A stretch of 13,277 bases of DNA from an uncultured Haloferula sp. (GTDB taxonomy: Bacteria; Verrucomicrobiota; Verrucomicrobiae; Verrucomicrobiales; Akkermansiaceae), in assembly GCA_946885645.1 (NCBI GenBank), contig CAMPGU010000096.1:1-13277 (forward strand). The letters run 5' to 3'. The position numbers were made by a program, and so were the translations under genes. Below are positions 6,358 through 13,043 of this stretch, in pieces (the first letter of the stretch is position 1; each line of letters starts with the position of its first letter). The notes below the pieces were generated by a model that saw nothing but the letters and a program-made list of their open reading frames with translations, made no database searches and was not told the DNA's origin.

Positions 6358-7989
6358 TTACATCAAATACAGGATCGGGAAGAGGAAGATCCAGACAAGG
6401 TCCACGAAGTGCCAGAAGAGACCGCCGACCTCCACCCGGTTGGCGAGCCACTCCGGATTGCTGAGATACATCTTCTTTCCGAAGAAGAGGTAATAGGCCA
6501 GCACCAGCGCGCCGCCGATGACGTGCAGGCCGTGCAGGCCGGTCATCGTGAAGTAGATGGCGTAGTAGGTATTCCACGCGGGCGCGAATTTCGAGGCAAA
6601 CTGGACCTGCTCGCGGGGAATCGAAAGATGCGGGAAGGTGTGCTGTTCCTTCCGGCCCTCGTAGTTCGGCCCGAGGAATTGCTCCTTGAGATGGATCTCC
6701 GCACTGCCGCGCTCGACCCCGGTGGCCTTGGAGACGAAGTCCTGCCAGCCGATGCGGTAGCGTTCCGTCGGGGTCGGCACGCGGTTCGGCTTGCCGGTCT
6801 TCTTGTCGATGCCGTAGCCGTCGATGAGCTTCTTTTCGAGCTTGGCGATCTCGCCCTTGTGCCATTCCCAAGCCGCGCGCAACTCCGCGCTCTCCTTGAG
6901 CAACCAGGAATTCTCGATGGCGATTTCGGGATCGATCCCCTTCTCCTCCGCCTTCATCGCGGTGTGGCGGAAGTCGATCGCGTCCACATAGTGGAATACC
7001 ATCGGACTTTCGATCATCTTGCCGGTGAGAGCGGTGCCGTCGCGCAGGCTTCCGGCGTCCTCCTTGATGTCGCGAGGCTTGAAACGGAACACCGTGGGCG
7101 GCTCCACATTGAAAGGGATCGCCGCCTGCTCGGGCATCAGTTTCAACGCCGCGACATCCACCGAGACATCCGGTGCGAGCTGGCGATCGTTCTTTCCGGG
7201 ATTCGCTTCCTTCGCCTTCGCCCATTGTTCGCGGAGGCTCTCGGTGCGTTGGTCCGAATTGTGAGCGCGGGCGGCAAGGTGAGCTTCCTTGATCGACTCC
7301 AGGAGCTTCAGGTCGAGCGGTGTTCCCGCTTCGAAGGTCACGGCATTGCCGGGTGCCGTGGCAAGTTCAAGCTTCGATGCCAGTTTCAGGGTCGCTCCCT
7401 TCTCCGCGGCACGCGCGATGATCCCTTCCACCCAGGGCTTGTGAAAGCGGACGGTATTGAAGGAAATCTGGGAGGCCTCGTAGTTGATGACGTTCTCCTC
7501 GATCTTGTTGCCTTTGTGATCGCGCTCGAGCTGTTCCTCGGTCGGGTCGTGCCCGTGCTCCAGGTGTACCCCGTCCTTCAGCTCGTAGCCCAGGTGGCCC
7601 TCGACGACCGTGTAGTCCTTCAGGCGGACGGCCTGGTGATGGAACTTCACGTTGTACTCGATGCCCTTCAGCACCATGAAGACCAGCGAGCAAACCACGG
7701 TGAAGGCCATGTAAGCCTGGAACTTGCCCCACTGGCGCATCTTCAGGGAAGCCCACGCGAAAACCACCGTCACGGAGGAGGCGATCAGCACAAAGGTATT
7801 GATCAGGCCCGGCAGCACCGGGAGCGTGCGCTCCGGCCACGGGAAGTCCGCGCCCAGCCGCAGGAAGATGTAAGCGGAGAAGAACCCGCCGAAGAGCATG
7901 ACTTCCGACGCGAGGAACAGCCAGATGGCGATCTTCGAGTTGAAGAGGCCCGTGTCCTTGCGCGGGGTGACGATGTAGGGAATTTCCAT
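6358..7989 (-). CDS. ctaE: Cytochrome c oxidase subunit III with a large internal insertion
   Basis: A 543-residue protein, against about 200 for ordinary five-helix bacterial subunit III. Helices 1-3 are at about 20-42 (with the diagnostic FLASEVMLFGGFFSAY), 60-80 and 91-113. Helix 4 (472-503) contains YFTMTGLHGLHVIGG and helix 5 (521-542) contains GLFWHFVDLVWIFLFPILY, both classic family sequence. Between helices 3 and 4, residues about 115-470 form a charged, soluble insertion with no cysteine and so no heme c site. The basic KMRQWGK loop between helices 2 and 3 should be cytoplasmic, which puts the insertion in the periplasm. Subunit III has no cofactor; it helps proton uptake and stabilises the active site of subunit I. 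The frame is continuous through the insertion, arguing against assembly error. The start at 7989 gives the normal N-terminus of the family and is preceded by AATTTTTCCCC. Confidence 0.94.
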   Translation of the reverse strand: MEIPYIVTPRKDTGLFNSKIAIWLFLASEVMLFGGFFSAYIFLRLGADFPWPERTLPVLPGLINTFVLIASSVTVVFAWASLKMRQWGKFQAYMAFTVVCSLVFMVLKGIEYNVKFHHQAVRLKDYTVVEGHLGYELKDGVHLEHGHDPTEEQLERDHKGNKIEENVINYEASQISFNTVRFHKPWVEGIIARAAEKGATLKLASKLELATAPGNAVTFEAGTPLDLKLLESIKEAHLAARAHNSDQRTESLREQWAKAKEANPGKNDRQLAPDVSVDVAALKLMPEQAAIPFNVEPPTVFRFKPRDIKEDAGSLRDGTALTGKMIESPMVFHYVDAIDFRHTAMKAEEKGIDPEIAIENSWLLKESAELRAAWEWHKGEIAKLEKKLIDGYGIDKKTGKPNRVPTPTERYRIGWQDFVSKATGVERGSAEIHLKEQFLGPNYEGRKEQHTFPHLSIPREQVQFASKFAPAWNTYYAIYFTMTGLHGLHVIGGALVLAYYLFFGKKMYLSNPEWLANRVEVGGLFWHFVDLVWIFLFPILYLM

Positions 7990-8028
7990 GGGGAAAAATT
8001 CAGGGATCCGGCTCCGGGGAGGTGCCGA

Positions 8029-9918
8029 TCAGTGGGCGGCGGGGGTGGCCGGCTTCTCAGCCGGGGTTTCGGAATCGCGCTTCGGCTCGACCCACTGCGG
8101 GAGGTAATCCTCATCGCAATCCGGGCGGCTGTACTCGTACGGGCCGCGATAGACGGAAGGCTCGGTGAGGAAATTCCCGTGGCCGGGAGGCGTCGGCGTA
8201 GCCCACTCCAGCGTCGTGGCGTGGTACGGGTTGTCGCTTTCGACCTTGCGGCCGACCTTCCAGGCAAAGAACAGGTTCAGCACGAAAGGAATCTGCGCGA
8301 CGGCCATGAGCCATGCTCCCCACGACATGAGGATATTCAGATCGATGTTCTCCACCACGGTCTGGCCGAAGACGTTCGCGCTGCCCTCGCCCACCATGTA
8401 GGCGTCGCCCCCGTTGTACCAGCGGCGGTGGAAGCCTGCCATTCCCTGCATGAGCATCGGGAAGAAGATCAGGTTCATGCAGATCAGGCTGGGCCAGAAG
8501 TGCAGGTGCGAGAGGAAATTGCTCATGTGGCGCCCCGTGATCTTCGGGTACCAGTGATACACTCCCGCGAAGAGACCGAAGAGAATCCCCGGAGCCACCA
8601 CGTAGTGGAAGTGGCCGATGACGTAATAGGTATCGTGCAGGTGGAGGTCCACCAGGTTGAAGGCCAGCGGCAGGCCGGTGAGGCCCCCGATGCCGAACAT
8701 CGGCAGGAAAGCGCAGGCCCAGACCATCGCCGGCGTGAAGCGGATGGAGCCGCCCCACAGCGAGATGATCATCGACGTCAGCAGGATCACCGAGGGGATC
8801 GAGATCAGCACCGTCGTGGTCTGGAAGAAGGTGGAAACCACCGGGCCCATCCCCGTCAGATACATGTGGTGGGCCCACACGACGAAGGACAGGAAGCCCA
8901 GCACGAGCACGCCATATACCATCGCCTTGTAACCCCACAGCGGGCGGCGGGTATTCACCGGGATGATCTCCGCCACGCAGGCGATCGCTGGAAGCAGGAG
9001 CACGTACACCTCCGGGTGGCCGAGGAACCAGAAAAGGTGCTGGAACAGCAGGGGCGAGCCGCCGCCGGAGAGATCGGCAAGTCCCTCGCTCTTCGAGAAG
9101 AGGCCCGAAGGCATGAAGAAGGACGAGTGCGAAACGCGGTCCATCAACTGCATGATCCCTGCGGCTTCCAGCGGCGGGAAGGCGAGGAGGAGCAGGAAGC
9201 CGGTGACGAGCATCGCCCACACGAAGAAGGGCATGCGCATCCAGGTCATCCCGCGGGCGCGCAGGTTGATGATGGTGGTGATGAAATTGACCGAACCGAG
9301 CAGCGAGGACGAAATGAGTAGCACCAGGCCGATCAGCCATTGGGTCTGGCCGGCCAGCCACTGGTTGACGATCTGCCCGTCGGCAAAACCGGCGAGCGGC
9401 GAGTAGTTCGTCCAGCCCGACTTCGCCGCGCCGGACTCCATGAAGAAGGAGGCGCACATTACCAAGCCACCGAGCAGGTAGAGCCAGTAGCTCGTCATGT
9501 TCAGCTTGGGGAAGGCCATGTCAACCGCGCCGATCTGCAGCGGCGTCACGTAGTTGCCGAAGGCACCGAAACCCAGCGGCACGATGCCGAGGAACACCAT
9601 GATGGTACCGTGCATGGCACCGAACATATTGTAAGTCTCCCCTGTCACCTTGCCGTCCTGCAGCCAGCGTGCCTTCCAGCCATCGCTGAAAAGCCAGCTC
9701 ATGAAATCCGGGAGCGGCTGGTGCGGGTAGGCGATGCTCCAGCGCATCACGATCATCAGGTAAAATCCGAAGGCCAGGAAAACCATGGCCGTCAGACCGT
9801 ATTGGATTCCGATGACCTTGTGGTCCGTCGAAAAGACGTACTTCTGGAGGAACCCGGGGTCGTGGTGATGATGGTCGTCGTGACCGTGAGAGTCTGCCGT
9901 GGCGGCGTGGGCGCTCAT
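8029..9918 (-). CDS. ctaD: Cytochrome c oxidase subunit I, A-family aa3 type
   Basis: A 629-residue, 12-helix catalytic subunit that reduces O2 to water and pumps protons in the inner membrane. All metal ligands are present: His103 (AMHGTIM) and His438 for low-spin heme a; His436 (GHFHYV) for heme a3; His301, His350 and His351 for CuB. Tyr305 is placed to crosslink to His301. GHPEV with Glu303, plus Asp133 in AVDMAFPKLN with Asn140, are the D-channel residues of the A1 subtype. The Mg-site pair is His428-Asp429. The K-channel lysine is not conserved: in an ungapped alignment of the IPSVILLTS segment (374-382) with IPTGIKVFS, Leu379 replaces it and Ser376 replaces the nearby Thr. The N-terminus is His/Asp-rich (residues 11-20). 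The gene lies 24 bases after the monoheme cytochrome c gene. Confidence 0.98.
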   Translation of the reverse strand: MSAHAATADSHGHDDHHHHDPGFLQKYVFSTDHKVIGIQYGLTAMVFLAFGFYLMIVMRWSIAYPHQPLPDFMSWLFSDGWKARWLQDGKVTGETYNMFGAMHGTIMVFLGIVPLGFGAFGNYVTPLQIGAVDMAFPKLNMTSYWLYLLGGLVMCASFFMESGAAKSGWTNYSPLAGFADGQIVNQWLAGQTQWLIGLVLLISSSLLGSVNFITTIINLRARGMTWMRMPFFVWAMLVTGFLLLLAFPPLEAAGIMQLMDRVSHSSFFMPSGLFSKSEGLADLSGGGSPLLFQHLFWFLGHPEVYVLLLPAIACVAEIIPVNTRRPLWGYKAMVYGVLVLGFLSFVVWAHHMYLTGMGPVVSTFFQTTTVLISIPSVILLTSMIISLWGGSIRFTPAMVWACAFLPMFGIGGLTGLPLAFNLVDLHLHDTYYVIGHFHYVVAPGILFGLFAGVYHWYPKITGRHMSNFLSHLHFWPSLICMNLIFFPMLMQGMAGFHRRWYNGGDAYMVGEGSANVFGQTVVENIDLNILMSWGAWLMAVAQIPFVLNLFFAWKVGRKVESDNPYHATTLEWATPTPPGHGNFLTEPSVYRGPYEYSRPDCDEDYLPQWVEPKRDSETPAEKPATPAAH

Positions 9919-9942
9919 GCTTTGAAAAGGTTGGAGCTGAAG

Positions 9943-10701
9943 TTATTGGGCTTCCGCCGGTTCGAGAGTAAGGGGATCGAGCATCGTCTTGGGATCGAGC
10001 GGATCACCGGGGAGATTTTTCTTGTGGTCGGCGTCGAGTTCGGCGGCGGACATCGGAGCACCGGGGGTCGCGCGCTTGGCCGAGATTTCCAAAGCGGCGG
10101 CACCCATCTGCTTGGTGACCACATCGCCGGTCTTCGTGCCGAAGGCATTGCGGACATAGGTCATCAGGGCGGCCAGGTCGTCCCCGCTCATGCCCGCACC
10201 TTGCGCCGGCATCACGCCGAAGGTCTTGCCGGTGGACGTGGGGCCCGAAAGGCCGTTCAGAACCACCATCGCGAAGCGCTCCGTTTCGCCATGCACCCAG
10301 TCGGAATCCGCGAGCGACGGGTAGTTCGCGCCGTCGCCCTTGCCGTCCGGACCGTGGCAGCCGGAGCACTTGCTATAGATCTTCGCGCCCTTGGCCATAT
10401 AGGCAGCGAGGGCGTCCTTTGGCGGGATCGCGCCGCCCTCCCCATCGTCGGGGATCACGCGCACGTAGCCGTCCTTAACCGTGTCCTTGTAGGAAAACAG
10501 CGTGCCTGCGTTGCCCAGGGTCCAGCCGGCAGCCAGGACGGGGATAAAGCAAAGCGCCGTCACCCACAGGGACACCGGCTCGGCACCGTTCTCGGTAAGC
10601 TTGTGCTCGCGGGAGGCCGCGGCGGCTCCGCGCAGGACACGCTCGTGGGCGGCGGTGACATTCACCGAATCCTCGAGGTCGGGCTTGGAAGGATCGATCA
10701 T
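9943..10701 (-). CDS. Membrane-anchored monoheme cytochrome c (CcoP-position)
   Basis: A 252-residue protein. A cytoplasmic N-terminal tail of about 42 residues is followed by one membrane helix (about 43-63) and a periplasmic class I cytochrome c domain. The heme-binding motif is CSGCH (Cys112, Cys115, His116), and Met164 in GVMPAQG is the likely axial ligand, followed by the DDLAALMTYVRNAFG helix (174-188). The C-terminal extension after 190 is polar and proline-rich, with no second CxxCH. It occupies the place of ccoP/fixP after ccoN and ccoO, but has one heme instead of the usual two. It probably carries electrons from the CcoNO-like pair to the CuA subunit. Alternatively it is simply the soluble-domain donor of the aa3 oxidase. 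The start ATG at 10701 is preceded by CATTTTTCCG. Confidence 0.9.
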   Translation of the reverse strand: MIDPSKPDLEDSVNVTAAHERVLRGAAAASREHKLTENGAEPVSLWVTALCFIPVLAAGWTLGNAGTLFSYKDTVKDGYVRVIPDDGEGGAIPPKDALAAYMAKGAKIYSKCSGCHGPDGKGDGANYPSLADSDWVHGETERFAMVVLNGLSGPTSTGKTFGVMPAQGAGMSGDDLAALMTYVRNAFGTKTGDVVTKQMGAAALEISAKRATPGAPMSAAELDADHKKNLPGDPLDPKTMLDPLTLEPAEAQ

Positions 10702-10720
10702 CGGAAAAATGAAATTCGGT

Positions 10721-11458
10721 TCAACCTTGAGGGGCGGCGGCTGCGGCCGGTTTCGCTTCGGCGGGCTTCCCGGGCGGCGCGTGGTTCATCGAGGCCGGAA
10801 CGACATCGTCGCGCTTCAGCGAGAGGAGGTACTGGGTAAGCGCGAGCGCCTCGTGCGTCGGCACCACGACCTTGCCTTCGGGAGCCTCCACCGGCAGGGC
10901 GTCGGCAGGCACTTGGCCGATCACGTCGCGCTCCTCGAAGAGGAAACGGACCGACGGGCAGGTCGAGGTAGGGCGGTTCGGGTTCGCCCGCGGGTCGTAG
11001 AGATGCATCAGCAGCCATGCTTCCGGATCGGCGTCTTTCGCGTAGATCGCCTCCACCCGCCGGCCGAGGTTCGAAAGATCGGGGCCGAGGCGATTGAGAC
11101 CGATCTGTGCGAAACTTTCGCCCTGGTAGTCGAAGACGTTCGATTCGCGCCGGGTGTCGCCACGTGCTTCATCGGCCTTCAAGCCAGCCCAATCCGGGCG
11201 GCCGAGGTCGTTGCCCGCGTAGGTGGGCCGGATGAGCTGGGTGTGGCAGTGATAGCAACCGTTCGCGGAATACACTTCCGCGCCGTTGATCACGCGACCG
11301 GCGCGCTTCGGATGGTAGATGCCTTCCTTCCCGTCGGCGACTTCGTCGAAGGCAACCGGCTTGGGCGTGCGCATCAGGAAAAAGGGCACGATCACCACGG
11401 CCAGCCAGGCGAGGCCGAAGGAGGCGGTGAGACCGAATGCGAAGGAGCGGAAGGTCAT
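10721..11458 (-). CDS. ccoO: CcoO/FixO-like membrane cytochrome c (cbb3-type subunit II)
   Basis: A 245-residue protein. An uncleaved N-terminal helix (about 8-29) anchors a periplasmic monoheme domain. NGAEVYSANGCYHCHTQLIR (58-77) is the classical CcoO heme block, with Cys68, Cys71 and His72. FDYQGESFAQIGLNRLGPDLS and the HLYDPR segment (152-157) are also family features. At the place where CcoO normally has the S-x-MP axial methionine, this protein reads STCPSVRFL, so Cys167 stands where Met is expected. The C-terminus is Pro/Ala-rich. CcoO normally passes electrons to CcoN; here its CcoN partner lacks the oxygen-reducing centre, so its acceptor must be another protein. It lies between the CcoN-like gene (51 bases upstream) and the monoheme cytochrome gene (19 bases downstream). 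Confidence 0.92.
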   Translation of the reverse strand: MTFRSFAFGLTASFGLAWLAVVIVPFFLMRTPKPVAFDEVADGKEGIYHPKRAGRVINGAEVYSANGCYHCHTQLIRPTYAGNDLGRPDWAGLKADEARGDTRRESNVFDYQGESFAQIGLNRLGPDLSNLGRRVEAIYAKDADPEAWLLMHLYDPRANPNRPTSTCPSVRFLFEERDVIGQVPADALPVEAPEGKVVVPTHEALALTQYLLSLKRDDVVPASMNHAPPGKPAEAKPAAAAAPQG

Positions 11459-11509
11459 GGGATCAGGGAAAATTGCTAATAGCTAAGCACGAATGCCCGA
11501 GCAGGAGTG

Positions 11510-13024
11510 TCAGTGGGAGTGCGCGGCAGCCGAGCCGGGGCCGGCATTGTCGATATCGCCCTCCGGGCCGTGGACGAGATCGTGCAACTCATCGTGGTGG
11601 CCTGCGCCCAGCAAGGTCGGGTGCGAACTGCGGCGGCCCAGGCGCAGCCACATCAGCGCGAGATGGAAGAAGAAGAAAACGTTGGAGAAGAGCAGGAAAC
11701 ACCAGGACAGCGTGGCCGCCACCGCATAGGGATAGGCGCGCATGGTGGCGTCCTCCACCGGCTGCTTGAAGTTCTCCAGCCCGATGCCCTGCATCACGCC
11801 GCCGAAGAGAGCCACGAGCGCGACCGTGACCACGCCGTAGATCGAAAGGAAGAAATGCATCTTGATCAGGCGGCCGGAGAGCCACTCCCGGCGCGTGATC
11901 CGGGGAACCACGAAGTAGATCATGCCGAAAGCGATGAAGCTGAAGAAACCGTAAATCGCCAGGATATCGAAGCCGTAGTTCGAGAGGGAGAACTGCGTGC
12001 CGGGAAGGATCGACGGGTTGTTCAGGAACACGCACGCGCCCCCGAGCACCAGCAGGCCGATCACGCCCGCGACGGTGAATCGCAGCGTCGGGCTATTCAC
12101 CACCGCGTCAGGCGCGCCCGCGGCGGTCTTCAGCAGGTTCACGCTCACCGCGATCGCCGGGATGGCGAAAAGGATCGTGGCCGCGGCACCGAGGTAGGGC
12201 ATGAAATTCGGGATCGGCGCGCCGGCCAACTTTTGCATGCCGGCCCAAGGCGCAATGATCGCAAGCGACCAGAAACCGAGCAGCGAAAGCGAGTAGCTGT
12301 AAACCGGCCGGCCCGTGACCTTCGGGATCAGGTAGTAGGCGGCGGCAATGCCGGTCGGCACGAAGAAGAGCAGCAGCAGGGCGGAACGGTACCAGGCATT
12401 GACCGCGGCCTCCATCAGCGGGTTTCCGGAAAAGCCGTGGATCAGGATGTGCGCCGTGGCGAAGACCCACGGGAACCAGATCAAAGCCGCGAGGATGTAC
12501 CACTGGGAAATGAACACGTGGCCCGCCGGGCGCACCTTGAATTGGATCATCGACCAGATGGAAATCATCACGTAGGAGATCAACATCGGCACCCAGGCAA
12601 AGGCGGGAAACTCCATCCAAGGGATGCCGGTGCCGGCGCCTCCCAGGATTCCGATGACTCCCAGCGAGACCGCAAGATTCCAAACGTGACCGGCTACCAG
12701 AATGATACCCGCGGCACGGCATTCCTGCCGGGACAAGCGCGCCATCAGCCAGATCAAGGCACCGAAAGCCGCTTGGCAGCCCCAGCCGTAGATGAGGGCA
12801 TTCACATGCGCCGATTGCACGCGGCCGTAGGTCAGGAAGGAGAAGCCGTCGAGGAATCCGGGGCTATGCACCTTCGCGGAGGAAATGATCCCGAGCAGGA
12901 TCGCCACGGCGAGCCACGCGGCCCCGCTGGTGAAGAAGAACATCACCGGGTGGCGCAGCGAGAGATCGATCTCCGCGCGGCGGATCGCGTCATTCGCCGG
13001 AGTCTGGGAAGTGGCAGGAGACAT
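11510..13024 (-). CDS. CcoN/FixN-like protein lacking the CuB and heme b3 ligands
   Basis: A 504-residue polytopic membrane protein with about twelve hydrophobic segments and clear CcoN similarity. YGRVQSAHVNALIYGWG (66-82) keeps the first low-spin heme histidine (His73). PVYSYSLSLLGFW (240-252) and HFFLSIYG (390-397) are also CcoN-like. The catalytic ligands are gone: the YGHN CuB histidine reads WYRS (Ser214), the PHH pair of CuB reads MQK (263-265), and the HVH that binds heme b3 and heme b reads FDI (352-354). It therefore cannot form an oxygen-reducing site and probably not a normal bis-His heme b. The C-terminus is His-rich (468-504). The retained fold and the ccoN-ccoO order suggest a structural or electron-transfer role together with the CcoO-like protein. 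Automatic annotation would call it cbb3 oxidase subunit I, which is misleading for function. Confidence 0.9.
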   Translation of the reverse strand: MSPATSQTPANDAIRRAEIDLSLRHPVMFFFTSGAAWLAVAILLGIISSAKVHSPGFLDGFSFLTYGRVQSAHVNALIYGWGCQAAFGALIWLMARLSRQECRAAGIILVAGHVWNLAVSLGVIGILGGAGTGIPWMEFPAFAWVPMLISYVMISIWSMIQFKVRPAGHVFISQWYILAALIWFPWVFATAHILIHGFSGNPLMEAAVNAWYRSALLLLFFVPTGIAAAYYLIPKVTGRPVYSYSLSLLGFWSLAIIAPWAGMQKLAGAPIPNFMPYLGAAATILFAIPAIAVSVNLLKTAAGAPDAVVNSPTLRFTVAGVIGLLVLGGACVFLNNPSILPGTQFSLSNYGFDILAIYGFFSFIAFGMIYFVVPRITRREWLSGRLIKMHFFLSIYGVVTVALVALFGGVMQGIGLENFKQPVEDATMRAYPYAVAATLSWCFLLFSNVFFFFHLALMWLRLGRRSSHPTLLGAGHHDELHDLVHGPEGDIDNAGPGSAAAHSH

Positions 13025-13043
13025 TGGAAAATCGGGTGGGAGA

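Noticed and set aside
6341..6358. Possible AAAGC/GCTTT hairpin after the subunit III stop on the minus strand
   Set aside because: A five-pair stem with a loop of eight, followed by CCTTATTT rather than a T-run; too weak for a terminator or attenuator.
6328..9321. Open frame of 997 codons on the plus strand, antisense to oxidase subunits III and I (also similar frames at 9340-10839 and 11507-13054)
   Set aside because: The translations are charged, repetitive, His/Arg/Glu-rich sequence with no domain, and they lie opposite strongly conserved genes. Long antisense frames are expected in GC-rich DNA with high third-position GC.
5673..10701. Recurring GATCGATCAT string at several gene starts (near 4290, 5674 and 10692)
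   Set aside because: It is simply the coding of MID or MIDP at the start of those proteins in this codon usage, not a shared regulatory site.
11475..11488. AT-rich TTAGC direct repeat between the CcoN-like and CcoO-like genes
   Set aside because: Two five-base copies in a 51-base gap are within chance, and no promoter or operator pattern surrounds them.
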